DNA from: Olsenella intestinalis
GTDB lineage: Bacteria; Actinomycetota; Coriobacteriia; Coriobacteriales; Atopobiaceae
Length of the DNA stretch: 64,000 nucleotides
Assembly (NCBI RefSeq): GCF_023276655.1
Contig: NZ_JALGRK010000001.1
Span: 186,001 to 250,000 of the forward strand
Direction: 5' to 3'
A program made the translations under genes and the position numbers. Below the pieces are notes generated by a model. It was given only the letters and a program-made list of their open reading frames with translations. It was not told the origin of the DNA and did no database searches. Shown piece after piece: positions 1 to 9,181 of the stretch. Each line of letters begins with the position of its first letter. Within the stretch, counting starts at the first letter, position 1.

Positions 1-2
1 GC

Positions 3-617
3 GTCGCGGAGCCCGAGCGCAGCCAGCTCGAGCGGGAGCTCGACCGCATCGACCGCAAGGTCGCCAGCGCCCTCTGGTACGCGCGCGCCGACTGCGCCGG
101 ACGCGACTACGCCATCCGCGAGGTGGCGCTCGCGTCCATCCCCCGCGCGGCCTGCCGCGACAACGCCCGCTTCCTCATCGAGCACGGCTGCGTGCCCCAG
201 ATCGACGTCGCAGGCGGCCTCACGGTCCTCACCGACCGCAAGCAGGCCGTCTTCATCGTCTCGCAGCTGGTCGAGAACGCCGCGAAGTACGGCGCGAGCC
301 ACCTGCGCATCTTCGCGGACGCGCGAGGGGACGAGGCCGCCGGCAGCGTGTCGCTCGTCGTCGAGGACGATGGCCTGGGGATCCCCGCCGCCGAGGTCGG
401 CCGCGTCTTCGAGCGCGGATTCACCGGCACGCGCGGCCGCGAGCACGCGGCGTCCACGGGCATGGGGCTCTTCCTGGCCGCGCGCCTCTGCGACCAGCTC
501 GGCCTCGAGCTCGAGATCGAGAGCGACGAGGGTGACGGCTGCCGCGCGACCCTCACCTTCCCCCTCGACCGCCGCCGCCTCGACGCCGAACGTGACAGGG
601 TTGTAAGGCACACGTAA
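3..617 (+). CDS. Sensor histidine kinase, C-terminal part (BceS-like), truncated by window edge
   Basis: The reading frame is open from the first bases of the window, so the N-terminal sensor is missing. What remains is a phosphoacceptor-type helix region with an IDRK...ALWYARAD pattern and an EVAL...NARFLIE stretch, as in BceS/GraS-type intramembrane-sensing kinases. It is followed by a HATPase_c domain: N box with VENAAKYG, G1 box DDGLGIP, an F box around FERGFTG and G2 box TGMGLFLA. It lies 103 bases upstream of a BceA-like ATPase and BceB-like permease in the same direction, the standard arrangement of peptide-antibiotic sensing and detoxification modules. The BceS assignment rests on that context and the DHp-like motif. 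The general histidine kinase call is secure. Confidence 0.85.
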   Translation, partial: VAEPERSQLERELDRIDRKVASALWYARADCAGRDYAIREVALASIPRAACRDNARFLIEHGCVPQIDVAGGLTVLTDRKQAVFIVSQLVENAAKYGASHLRIFADARGDEAAGSVSLVVEDDGLGIPAAEVGRVFERGFTGTRGREHAASTGMGLFLAARLCDQLGLELEIESDEGDGCRATLTFPLDRRRLDAERDRVVRHT

Positions 618-720
618 GCCCAATCGATGGCAGGCGCGCAGACGCCCTCCTAGCATGGTCACCGTCTCGAAGACACCCCAGAACACACGCCCCACGGGGC
701 AGAAGGACAAGGAGACAACC

Positions 721-1524
721 ATGACCAGAACGAAGGCCAGCGCCTCTGTCGCGACCGCGTCGAACGCTCTTCTCGAACTCACGCACGTCGGCAAGGTGTA
801 CGGGTCCAAGGGTGCGCTCACCTGCGCGCTCGACGACGTCTCGCTCGCCGTTCGCACCGGCGAGTTCGTCGCCATCATGGGGCCCTCGGGCTCCGGCAAG
901 TCGACGCTGCTCAACTGCGTCGCCACGATCGACACGCCCACGTCGGGCACCATCGAGCTCGACGGCCGCGACGTCACGCGCCTGCGCCGCGCCGACCTCG
1001 CCCAGTTCCGCCGAGAAGAGCTTGGCTTCGTGTTCCAGGACTCGAACCTCCTGGACACCCTGACCGGCTTCGAGAACATCGCGCTCGCGCTCACCCTGCG
1101 CGGCGTGGCCCCGCACGAGGTCGACGAGCGCGTGCGCGCCTGCGCAAGCCGCCTCGAGGTCGAGGGCGTGCTCGACAAGTTCCCCGGCCAGATGTCCGGC
1201 GGCCAGCGCCAGCGCGTCGCCGCGTGCCGCGCCATCGTCGGCTCGCCGAAGCTGATCCTCGCAGACGAGCCCACGGGCGCGCTCGACTCCAAGAACACGG
1301 CCGTCCTCCTCGACGTGCTCGACCAGATGAACCGCGACATGGGCGCGACCATCCTCATGGTCACCCACGACGCCTACGCCGCGGCGCACTCCACGCGCAC
1401 GGTCTTCGTGCGCGACGGGCGCCTCTTCAACGAGCTCCGCCGCGGCGAGTCGACCGTGAACGACTACTACCAGCGCATCATGGAGGTCATGGCGTTCCTG
1501 GGAGGCGATCTCGATGCTCGCTAG
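721..1524 (+). CDS. BceA-like ABC transporter ATP-binding protein
   Basis: A 267-residue ATPase of the MacB/BceA/LolD class that energises the downstream permease. It has Walker A GPSGSGKST (about residues 54-62), signature MSGGQRQR (158-165), Walker B LILADEP followed by TGALDS (178-190) and the H-loop in MVTHD. I chose the ATG at 721 because AAGGAG lies 6 bases upstream; an in-frame ATG at 655 has no ribosome site and would add 22 unlike residues. The stop codon overlaps the start of the permease gene by 11 bases, so the two are translationally coupled. In the known family the pair binds or removes cell-wall-targeting peptides such as bacitracin or lantibiotics and signals to the kinase; the substrate here is unknown. 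Confidence 0.93.
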   Translation: MTRTKASASVATASNALLELTHVGKVYGSKGALTCALDDVSLAVRTGEFVAIMGPSGSGKSTLLNCVATIDTPTSGTIELDGRDVTRLRRADLAQFRREELGFVFQDSNLLDTLTGFENIALALTLRGVAPHEVDERVRACASRLEVEGVLDKFPGQMSGGQRQRVAACRAIVGSPKLILADEPTGALDSKNTAVLLDVLDQMNRDMGATILMVTHDAYAAAHSTRTVFVRDGRLFNELRRGESTVNDYYQRIMEVMAFLGGDLDAR

Positions 1525-3643
1525 GCTCGCCCTGCGCAACGTCCGGCGCGCCGGGCGCGACTACGCCATCTACTTCATCACGGTGGCGCTCGGCATCGCC
1601 ATGTTCTACGCGTTCAACGCCGTCCGTGGCCAGGCCGCCCTGCTCGACGCGCTCTCGGCGGACGCCGCGCGCATGGTCGAGCTCCTCGACATGTTCGTGA
1701 AGCTCTTCTCGGTCGTCGTCGCCTGCGTCCTGGGGTTCCTCGTGGTCTACGCGAACCGCTTCCTCATCAGGAGGAGGCGCCGCGAGTTCGGGACCTACCT
1801 GCTCCTGGGCATGAGCGCGGGCCGCGTCAGCCGCGTCCTGCTCATCGAGACCGCCCTCGTGGGGCTTGCGTCGCTGGCGGCGGGACTCGTCCTCGGCATC
1901 GCCATCTCGCAGGGGCTCTCGTTCGCGACGGCCGCCCTCATGGGCACCACCATGACGCGCTACCGCTTCGTGGTCTCGACCGACGCCATCGCCTTCACGA
2001 CCGTCTGCCTGCTCGCGATCTTCGCCGTCTCGAGCCTCGTCGACGTCATCTACATCCGCCGCTGCAGGCTCGTCGACCTCTGCTCGCCCCACCAGGCGAG
2101 CGAGCGCGCCGGCATCCGGCACGTCGGCGTGCGCGCGGCCGCCTTCGTCGCGTCGCTCGCCCTTCTCGCCTGCGCCTACTGGCAGCTCAAGGTCAACGGC
2201 CTGCAGGAGGCTGACCCCCACTTCTGGGCGGCCACCGCGCTCATGCTCGTCGGCACCTTCCTCTTCTTCTGGTCGGCCGCGGGCTTTGCCGTCCTCGTGC
2301 TGAGCCGCTCGCGCTCGGCCTACCTCAGGGGCATCCGCGCCTTCACGGTGCGCCAGCTCTCGAGCAAGATCAACACGGCCTTCGCCAGCATGGGCGTGGT
2401 CTGCGTGATGCTGTTCTTCGCGCTCACCACGGCGTCGGTCGGCATGGGCCTGCTCGAGCTCTTCTCGGGCAACATCCGCGAGGCCACCCGCTACGATGCG
2501 ACGCTGACCGCAAGCTGCTCCTTTGCCGAGGGCGACCCCGCACAGGGCGAGCTCGAGGCCGCGCGAGGCGACATCGCCGCCTACCTGTCGGGCCGGGCCG
2601 CGGGCTTCGGCGACCTCGTTCGCGCCTCCGCGCAGGTGGACTACCTCGCCTGCGACCTCACCTACCAGACCCTCACCGACCAGGTGAGGGACGCCTCGCG
2701 CCTGATGGACGCCTCCGTGCTCGATCGCGTCAAGCGCTCGCAGGTGTGGTTCGTCTCCCAGTCCCAGTACAACGCCTCGGTCGCCCTCATCGGCGAGAAG
2801 AGCCTCGACCTCGCCCCCGACGAGTTCGCCGTCGACAACACGTTCGCGAGCACCAACGCCCTCGCCGACGCCCTGGCCGACCCCGCCGTCCGGATCAGCG
2901 TCGCGGGACACGACCTCCACGCCGCCCGGGGCGCCCGCCACGTCTCGCTCGACACCTCGGCCATACCCGACACGCCCCTCGTCGTCGTCATCGGAGACGA
3001 CGTCGCGGCGGGGATCCGCCTGAGGGGGGACGCCGTCGCCTCGAGCCACCTCAACCTGGCCTACGCCTCGGACCGCGAGGCCGGCGACAGGCGCCTCGCC
3101 CAGCTCCTCTCCCAGGCCCTGCCGCTCGCGGACGGCGCCACGCCCGCAAGCGACGCGATCGAGGACCAGTTCGAGCCCGCGCCCTGGCCCGTCACGTCAG
3201 CAGCCACGGCCAACCAGATGCGCGACCAGGCAACCGGCCTCAGGATGGTCATCGTCTACGTCGCGCTCTACATCGGCTTCATCATGCTCGTCGCGACGGC
3301 CGCGGTCCTCGCGATCCAGCAGCTCTCCGAGACGTCCGACAGCCTCGAGCGCTACCGCCGCCTGTTCGACCTCGGCTGCGAGCCGCGCACCATCGCCCGC
3401 TCGCTGCGCACGCAGACCGTCATCTACTTCTGCGCGCCGCTCGTGCTCGCGGCCTGCCACACCGCCTGCGCCGTGCTCGTCCTCTCGGGCTCGCTCTTCG
3501 AGCCCCTCGGCACCAACCCCAGCGGCCTCATCGCGATCGCGGCAGGCTCCATCGCAGGCGTCTACGCCCTCTACCTCGTCGCGACCTACCAGCTCTCGAG
3601 GGGAATCGTGCTCGCCTCGCTCAGGCCCCGCCGCAGCGAGTAG
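1514..3643 (+). CDS. BceB-like FtsX-family ABC permease
   Basis: A 709-residue membrane protein with about ten predicted transmembrane helices. Seven lie between residues 17 and 317, a large hydrophilic extracellular domain spans roughly residues 320-575, and three helices close the C-terminus. This topology and length are typical of BceB/VraG permeases, where the extracellular domain helps sense the peptide. The gene overlaps the ATPase gene by 11 bases. Together with the upstream kinase it forms a peptide-antibiotic resistance module. The response regulator, normally before the kinase, would lie outside the window. No degeneration is visible. Confidence 0.92.
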   Translation: MLARLALRNVRRAGRDYAIYFITVALGIAMFYAFNAVRGQAALLDALSADAARMVELLDMFVKLFSVVVACVLGFLVVYANRFLIRRRRREFGTYLLLGMSAGRVSRVLLIETALVGLASLAAGLVLGIAISQGLSFATAALMGTTMTRYRFVVSTDAIAFTTVCLLAIFAVSSLVDVIYIRRCRLVDLCSPHQASERAGIRHVGVRAAAFVASLALLACAYWQLKVNGLQEADPHFWAATALMLVGTFLFFWSAAGFAVLVLSRSRSAYLRGIRAFTVRQLSSKINTAFASMGVVCVMLFFALTTASVGMGLLELFSGNIREATRYDATLTASCSFAEGDPAQGELEAARGDIAAYLSGRAAGFGDLVRASAQVDYLACDLTYQTLTDQVRDASRLMDASVLDRVKRSQVWFVSQSQYNASVALIGEKSLDLAPDEFAVDNTFASTNALADALADPAVRISVAGHDLHAARGARHVSLDTSAIPDTPLVVVIGDDVAAGIRLRGDAVASSHLNLAYASDREAGDRRLAQLLSQALPLADGATPASDAIEDQFEPAPWPVTSAATANQMRDQATGLRMVIVYVALYIGFIMLVATAAVLAIQQLSETSDSLERYRRLFDLGCEPRTIARSLRTQTVIYFCAPLVLAACHTACAVLVLSGSLFEPLGTNPSGLIAIAAGSIAGVYALYLVATYQLSRGIVLASLRPRRSE

Positions 3644-4057
3644 CCGAGAAGAGCGTGCCCTCGCCGGCACGACCCCCAGGCGCCAGGCTCGAACAGCGCG
3701 GGACCCCGCGAACTCGCCTGGCGCCTGGGGCGCCGCGCCCACCGGAGCCCGGCCTTGCCAGCACCTCCCGCGCGGCCGCAGCAGCCGCACCCCCCCTCCC
3801 CTCGCGCGGCCCGCCCGACGGACGTCGGCGGGTCGCGCCGCTGTTTACAGGCCTGTTTCCATCGCCTGAACTCTTGGGATTGCCGCCGTGAGCCCCCAGC
3901 GTCCCGCAGGGAAGCATAAGTGTGCAGGTCACGGGCGCAGAACCGACGGGCGACACGATCACGCCGTCCGCCACCTGCGGTGCGCTGCGAACGATATGGG
4001 GCGTCTGCGCTGCTAGACTATCGTGCCAACGTGAATTGATACCGAAGGGGGACATTT
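3644..4057. other. Intergenic region with hairpin and 10-mer, no gene seen
   Basis: A 414-base stretch. It starts with the 10-mer CGAGAAGAGC (3645-3654) directly after the permease stop, continues with a strong inverted repeat (3674-3730) and ends with the leader of the next gene. AAGGGGGA lies 6 bases upstream of the ATG at 4058. TAGACT at 4014-4019 is a possible -10 element, but no convincing -35 is seen. No open frame here resembles a protein. Confidence 0.6.
3674..3730 (+). terminator. Terminator-like inverted repeat after bceB-like gene
   Basis: Perfect 14-base arms CCCCAGGCGCCAGG (3674-3687) and CCTGGCGCCTGGGG (3717-3730) enclose a 29-base loop that itself contains a small GCGGG/CCCGC hairpin. 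No T-tract follows, so it may be a structured spacer rather than a classical intrinsic terminator. Confidence 0.5.
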
Positions 4058-6487
4058 ATGACTCTCCGGCACACGGGGCCAGCGCGGCGACCCAGGACAC
4101 GCCGCGCCCTCGCGATCACCCTTGCGGTCGCGGCGGCGCTCTTCTCGGCAGCGGCACGGCCGGCATGGGCGGACGACGCCGGGACGCAGGATGCGGGGAC
4201 GGGCGCCTTCTACGCCGTCTACAGCGAGGTCACCGGAATGGTCCACGGGCAGTCGAGCCCCGGGACGGACGACGCGTCGCACATCACGTTCATGCAGGAC
4301 CACCAGCTGTTCTTCGTCTACTCGCCGGGAGGCGTTCCTCGCTTTGAGGGGACCGACTCGTCCACCTGGGAGGACGCCCCGCAGAGCTGGAAGGTCCCGA
4401 GCTCCATCGCCTCGGCCGACGAGGTGCCGTGGAAGGAGGTCCTGGCGCCTGGCGGGGTCAGGTCCGTCAAGTTCGGGGTGTCCGTCCCTGGCGAGAGAAT
4501 GGCACCGCTCAGCATGAGGGACTGGTTCGCGGGCGCGACCGACCTCACGGCGCTCTACGACGCGAACCGCCTTGACACGTCGCACGTCACCGACTTCTCC
4601 GAAACCTTCGCGGGCGTGGCGACGGGCACGATCCACGTGGAGAAGGGAGGAGAGCCGCAGGACGTACCTGCCAGGCTCGCGCTCGACCTGAGTGTCTGGG
4701 ACACGTCCGCCGCCACCTCCATGGACCGCATGTTCGCCGGCGCGACCGGCCTGACGTCGGTCACGATGGGCGGAAGCTTCAGCTCCGCGAGCCTGACCTC
4801 GGCGAGCGAGATGTTCGCCGGATGCACGTCGCTTTCGGGCACCCTCGCGCTCCCGAGCGCCTTCACCCTCGACAAGGCCACGGCGCTGGACGGGCTCTTC
4901 TCGGGCTGCACGGGCCTGACGGGCGTCAGCTTCCCCGCGGGGTTCACCGCCGGAAGCGCGACGACCATCGGGGGGCTCTTCTCGGGGTGCTCGAGCCTCG
5001 AGCGCGTCGACCTGGCGAGCCTCGCGCCCGCATCGTGCACGAACGCGGATGATGTGTTCGCGGGCGTCGAGGGCCTTCGCGAGCTCAGGCTCGGGGCGAA
5101 CTCGTCGCTCTCAGGCGCGGGCGAGACGCGCGTCGCGCTGCCGGAGGCGCCCGCGCGCTGGCGCTTTGCCAGCCGCATCGCGCCCGAGGGCGAGGCCGAG
5201 GGAACGACCCTGACCTACCCCGTCGGCAGCGTCCTGGGGGCGAGCGAACTGGTGGCGCTCTGGGACAGCGACGCCACGGCCGGCACCTGGGTCGCCCACG
5301 AGGCGACCGACGACGACATCGTCGTCGACCTCGACGTGTACGACGGCACGGGCGAGACCCTCGCGCTCACCGAGTGGGCCGGCACCAGCATGCACCAGCA
5401 CGCGATCGACCTGAGCGACGGTCGCGGCTTCACGCACGCGCGCGGCGTCCACCAGACGGGCTGGACCGAGGACGGCGCCCCGACCGTCATCGAACCGGGC
5501 ATGGCGCACGTCGAGCCGACCTACGCCCTGGGCGCGCACGTCGCGCCCCAGGAGAGCATGACGCTCTTCGCGACCTACGACGCGAACGACTTCACGGTCG
5601 CCGAGCCGCCGCCGGTCACCTTCGACGGGACCGACCACACCCCCACGCTCGCGCTCACCGCATGGGACGGCACCGCAGTCGCCGCCAGCGAGGTCGACGT
5701 CGCCTGGACCGACGCCGCTGGCAAGCCCGCGGGTGAGCTTGTGGCGCCCGGCACCTACACCGCGACCGTGACGCCGCACGCGGACGGCGACTTCGCCTAC
5801 GCCCTGCCCAAGACCGTGCACCTCACCGTCCAGAAGATGGGCAACGAGTGGCTCGAGGGCCCCTCGATCGACAGCTGGAGCGAGGGCGAGAGGAGCGCGG
5901 CGCCCGTTGCCCGCGCCGCCCACGGGGCCACGCTCTTCTCGTATCGCAAGGCCGGCTCCGCCGACGCATGGTCTGCCGAGCAGCCGACGCGCGAGGGCTC
6001 CTACGTCATGCGCGCGACCGTCGAGGCGAGCGACACCTACGAGGGCCTCTCGGCCGAGGTGCCGTTCACGATCGCGCCCATGAACACGGTGCCGATGTAT
6101 CGCCTGTACAACCCCTACTCCGGGGAGCACTTCTACACCGAGAGCGCCTACGAGCGTGACGCGCTCGCGGCCCTCGGCTGGATGTCCGAGGGCGTGGGGT
6201 GGTCGGCGCCCGTCACGGGCGAGCCGGTCTACCGCCTGTACAACCCCTGCGCCGGAGACCACCACTACACCGTAAGCGCTTTCGAGCGCGACTGCCTCGT
6301 GGCGGCCGGCTGGCAGAGCGAGGGCGTGGGCTGGCACAGCGCCGACGCCACCGGCACCCCCGTCCTTCGCGAGTACAACCCCTACGCCGCGACGGGCGCG
6401 CACAACTTCACCACCTCGGCGGCCGAGCACGGCGCGCTCGTCGGCCTTGGCTGGCATGACGAGGGCGTTGCCTGGTACGCGGCCTAG
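4058..6487 (+). CDS. Secreted BspA-like leucine-rich-repeat surface protein with C-terminal DUF5648 repeats
   Basis: An 809-residue exported protein. It has an N-terminal signal peptide (Arg-rich start, hydrophobic core, likely cleavage after AWA near residue 37). The middle third carries surface-protein repeats of the MFAGCTSLSG / LFSGCTGLTG type (BspA-like or DUF285 family). A beta-sandwich-like bacterial Ig region follows, with FDGTDHTPTLALTAWDG. The C-terminus has three repeats of about 45 residues built on YRLYNP-SGEHFYT...GWxxEGVGW, the pattern of DUF5648. No LPXTG sorting signal is seen, so anchoring, if any, would use the repeats. Such proteins usually mediate adhesion to host or matrix. 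The ATG follows AAGGGGGA. It appears monocistronic and converges on the HD-GYP gene. Confidence 0.88.
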   Translation: MTLRHTGPARRPRTRRALAITLAVAAALFSAAARPAWADDAGTQDAGTGAFYAVYSEVTGMVHGQSSPGTDDASHITFMQDHQLFFVYSPGGVPRFEGTDSSTWEDAPQSWKVPSSIASADEVPWKEVLAPGGVRSVKFGVSVPGERMAPLSMRDWFAGATDLTALYDANRLDTSHVTDFSETFAGVATGTIHVEKGGEPQDVPARLALDLSVWDTSAATSMDRMFAGATGLTSVTMGGSFSSASLTSASEMFAGCTSLSGTLALPSAFTLDKATALDGLFSGCTGLTGVSFPAGFTAGSATTIGGLFSGCSSLERVDLASLAPASCTNADDVFAGVEGLRELRLGANSSLSGAGETRVALPEAPARWRFASRIAPEGEAEGTTLTYPVGSVLGASELVALWDSDATAGTWVAHEATDDDIVVDLDVYDGTGETLALTEWAGTSMHQHAIDLSDGRGFTHARGVHQTGWTEDGAPTVIEPGMAHVEPTYALGAHVAPQESMTLFATYDANDFTVAEPPPVTFDGTDHTPTLALTAWDGTAVAASEVDVAWTDAAGKPAGELVAPGTYTATVTPHADGDFAYALPKTVHLTVQKMGNEWLEGPSIDSWSEGERSAAPVARAAHGATLFSYRKAGSADAWSAEQPTREGSYVMRATVEASDTYEGLSAEVPFTIAPMNTVPMYRLYNPYSGEHFYTESAYERDALAALGWMSEGVGWSAPVTGEPVYRLYNPCAGDHHYTVSAFERDCLVAAGWQSEGVGWHSADATGTPVLREYNPYAATGAHNFTTSAAEHGALVGLGWHDEGVAWYAA

Positions 6488-6509
6488 CACCTTCGAATCG
6501 AGTGGACTT

Positions 6510-6545
6510 GTCGGCCCCTTGCCACCTCCGCTGCAAGGGGCCGAC
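6510..6545. terminator. Bidirectional terminator between convergent genes
   Basis: Perfect 12-base arms GTCGGCCCCTTG (6510-6521) and CAAGGGGCCGAC (6534-6545) with a 12-base loop, placed between the stops of the surface-protein gene and the convergent HD-GYP gene. Confidence 0.7.
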
Positions 6546-6569
6546 CTTGGTCAAGGGGGACTGGCGACG

Positions 6570-8420
6570 CTAGCGTCCGGCGTTGTCGATCTCCGTGGTA
6601 CAACCACCCCCGTCGTCGTCGCGAGCACGGAACTCGCCCTTCTCGACCAGGCGAAGGAAGGCGTCCACGACGTCGGGGGTGAGCTGGGTGCCGGATGCGC
6701 CGCGAATGATCGAGACGACGACCTCGAAGTTCATGCGACTGCGGTAGGGACGGTTGGAGTACATGGCGTCGAAGGCGTCGGCGACGGCGATGATCTGCGC
6801 GACGCGCGGGATCTCGGACCCCTTGAGGTGGCTGGGATAGCCCCTGCCGTCGGGGCGCTCGTGGTGAGACTGGGCGCCGGTGGCGAGCTCGGGCATGACG
6901 CTGATGTCCTTGAGGGCGTCGTAGCCCTTGGTCGTGTGCGACTTGATTTGCTCGAACTCCTCGTCGGTGAGCGCGCCGGGCTTGTTGAGCACCTCGCGCG
7001 GGATGGCGATCTTGCCGACGTCGTGCAGGAGCGCGATACGGTAGTACTTCTCGACCGTGTCGTCGTCGCAGCCGAGCTCGCGCGCGAGCATGGCGGTGTA
7101 CTGGGCGACGCGGAAGGAGTGGCCGTTGGTGTAGCGGTCCTTCATGTCGATCAGGCGCGCGAAGGCGGTAGTGAGCTCGCTGACGAACACGGAGTCCTCC
7201 TGCTGCTTGAGCTTGATCGAGCGGTTCTGCTCGCGCACGAGGAAGAGGGAGATCAGGACCGCGAAGATCATCACGCCGATGCGAGAGCAGCTGGTCGAGC
7301 CAAAGCTCTGCGACGAGTGGTAGAGCAGCACGTCCACCACGCCGCCCACCGCGACCGCCGAAAGGCCGATGAGCAGGCAGCGGATGAGCTCCTCGCTGAT
7401 CGCCTTCTCGCGGATCGCACGGACCAGCATGTAGGCGCAGACGACGAACGACAGCAGGATGATCACGTGGCTCACGCTGACGAGGTAAAAGTAGTCCGAT
7501 ATCCCGCGATGCGTCATGAAGACCTGGAAGCCGAAGTTGGCGAGGCAGACCACGAGGGAGGCCGTGGCGAGCCGAGAGTACCCCCTGCCCGTCGCGCTCG
7601 CAAAGAACGCAATCGCCGGGTAGGGCAAAAGCATCAGGCACACGTAGGAGATGACGCGCACGAAGGCGGGATGCCTCGTCAGGACCTGCAGGAGCAGCGT
7701 GTCGTTGAGCCCGACGATGCCAATGAGGATGAACAGCATTCCGAGCGAGAGGAAGTCGAGCTCGAAGCTGTTTGCGACCGGGCGCCAGAAGATGGCGACC
7801 GAGAGGAACACCAGGCCCACGATCACGATGAGCGTCGAGTAGCCGAAGGCGGGCAAGTTGCTTCTGAACAGAGTCGTCATGTACTGGCCGCCGTCCTCGA
7901 TCGAGACGTCGTCGAGGGCCGCGGGCGTAGTGGGGAAGACGGGATCGACGCGCAGGCTCAGCGTGTGCGTCCCCTCGGGTATCGCGATGGTGTGCACGTA
8001 CATGCCGTACGACGCACCGAGCCGCCTGACGAGTTCGGGACGGTAGCTGTAGATGAGCCGATCGTCGGCGTAGACGTCGAAGACGGTGTCGACGCTCTTG
8101 AAGCAGAGCGACCGGTCGGTCGAGACGAGCCTGGTGATGTCCTTCGCCAGGTCATGCGAGCCGGTCGGCAGGGCCGCAAGGTCGACGGTCGAGCCATCCG
8201 TCGCGGTCCAGCCAGAGCCGACAGGCTCGACCAGCCCCGCGTAGCGCGCCTCCGAGCCACGGTCGAGCCACATGGAGGCGACGGCGAACAGGAGGAGAAA
8301 GAAGAGGAAGAGCGCCTGCTCGCGCACCGAACGACGCGACCGACGGCGCCCTCGCCCGCCGGTTCGCCTGAGGCGCTGCCGTGCCTCGGATTGAGCCGTG
8401 GCCCTTGCCTTGTCGTCCAT
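6570..8420 (-). CDS. Membrane-anchored HD-GYP domain protein (probable cyclic-di-nucleotide phosphodiesterase)
   Basis: A 616-residue protein. After a basic cytoplasmic N-terminus and one transmembrane helix comes an extracytoplasmic domain of about 190 residues, then a block of about seven helices (7TM-DISM-like layout), and a C-terminal HD-GYP domain with HDVGK near residue 466 and HHERPDGRGYP near 520. HD-GYP proteins hydrolyse c-di-GMP or related cyclic nucleotides in response to a signal sensed by the attached module. The ATG at 8420 fits the basic N-terminus. An upstream ATG at 8489 is possible, and neither has a strong ribosome site. A second HD-GYP gene lies at 48529-49875. Confidence 0.85.
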   Translation of the reverse strand: MDDKARATAQSEARQRLRRTGGRGRRRSRRSVREQALFLFFLLLFAVASMWLDRGSEARYAGLVEPVGSGWTATDGSTVDLAALPTGSHDLAKDITRLVSTDRSLCFKSVDTVFDVYADDRLIYSYRPELVRRLGASYGMYVHTIAIPEGTHTLSLRVDPVFPTTPAALDDVSIEDGGQYMTTLFRSNLPAFGYSTLIVIVGLVFLSVAIFWRPVANSFELDFLSLGMLFILIGIVGLNDTLLLQVLTRHPAFVRVISYVCLMLLPYPAIAFFASATGRGYSRLATASLVVCLANFGFQVFMTHRGISDYFYLVSVSHVIILLSFVVCAYMLVRAIREKAISEELIRCLLIGLSAVAVGGVVDVLLYHSSQSFGSTSCSRIGVMIFAVLISLFLVREQNRSIKLKQQEDSVFVSELTTAFARLIDMKDRYTNGHSFRVAQYTAMLARELGCDDDTVEKYYRIALLHDVGKIAIPREVLNKPGALTDEEFEQIKSHTTKGYDALKDISVMPELATGAQSHHERPDGRGYPSHLKGSEIPRVAQIIAVADAFDAMYSNRPYRSRMNFEVVVSIIRGASGTQLTPDVVDAFLRLVEKGEFRARDDDGGGCTTEIDNAGR

Positions 8421-8611
8421 AGGACACCCGTCCGGCCGCGCGCGGCGACCCCCGGGCGAGGTGCCGACGACACCCCGCTCAACTGGCATTCAAGGCAGAG
8501 TCTATATGAGCGCGCACGTGGGGCCGCGGCCGCATGGGGCACCAATCGGCGGTCGTGGGCGAATCGGGCGCGGCAGGCGCGGCGGATGGCCGTCGCCGCG
8601 TTATGGCCCCG

Positions 8612-9082
8612 CTATGCCGGCGTCGGCTCGGCCTCGCGCGACTCGAGCCCATGGGCATAGTCATAGAGCCCCTGCACCTTTGCCGGCAGCCGGTCGGGCA
8701 TCAGCGAGGCGATGCGCTCCTCTCCCCCGTCGGCGATCGCCGTGTCGTAGTACCAGCACTTGAACTCGAGCATCGCAAGCGTCCGGCGCAGGCGCGCCAT
8801 CTCCTCGAGCACGGCCTCGCGCCGACGCTCGAAGAGCTCACGGCGCACGCCGTAGGTCGCCGGCCCCTCGGAGCACCACTGCATGAACTGCTTGATGTCG
8901 CGAATCTCGAGGCCCGACGCCTTCAGGCACTCGATCACGTGCAGCGCCTCCACCTCCGCCTCGCCAAAGCGGCGGATGCCGTTCTTGCGCTCCATCGAGG
9001 GGAACAGCCCCTCCTTGTCGTAGTAGCGCAGCGTCGAGACGGGGATGTCGAACATCTCGGATACCTGGCCGATGGTGTACAT
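8612..9082 (-). CDS. MerR-family transcriptional regulator (NmlR/AdhR-like group)
   Basis: A 156-residue regulator with an N-terminal MerR winged helix (YTIGQVSEMFDIPVSTLRYYDKEGLFP), a dimerisation coiled coil from about residue 85 and the FKCWYYDTA motif typical of MerR proteins next to oxidoreductase and carboxymuconolactone-decarboxylase genes. It is transcribed divergently from the hydrolase gene at 9182. The shared 99-base spacer holds a MerR-type promoter with operator-like inverted repeats, so it most likely controls itself and the divergent genes in response to an electrophile or redox signal; the inducer is unknown. Confidence 0.9.
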   Translation of the reverse strand: MYTIGQVSEMFDIPVSTLRYYDKEGLFPSMERKNGIRRFGEAEVEALHVIECLKASGLEIRDIKQFMQWCSEGPATYGVRRELFERRREAVLEEMARLRRTLAMLEFKCWYYDTAIADGGEERIASLMPDRLPAKVQGLYDYAHGLESREAEPTPA

Positions 9083-9103
9083 GATGATGCTCCTGTGAAT
9101 CTC

Positions 9104-9134
9104 TTGACCTAAAGTTAGGTTTAGGTTCTATCGT
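9104..9134 (+). promoter_or_regulatory. MerR-type promoter/operator for the hydrolase-cupin genes
   Basis: TTGACC at 9104-9109 and TATCGT at 9129-9134 are separated by 19 bases, the over-long spacer that MerR activators correct by twisting DNA. Inside the spacer are ACCTAA-AG-TTAGGT (9107-9120) and the spaced arms CCTAAA and TTTAGG (9108-9113, 9120-9125), a likely dimer binding site. Confidence 0.7.
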
Positions 9135-9181
9135 CCGACGCATACCGTACCACAGACGACACGAATGCAGAGGAGAAGAGC

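Noticed and set aside
1487-3049. Long open frame (520 codons) antisense to the bceB-like gene
   Set aside because: Its translation is Arg/Glu/Asp/Val-biased with no family pattern, while the plus frame is a clear membrane permease. In GC-rich DNA such antisense frames are expected.
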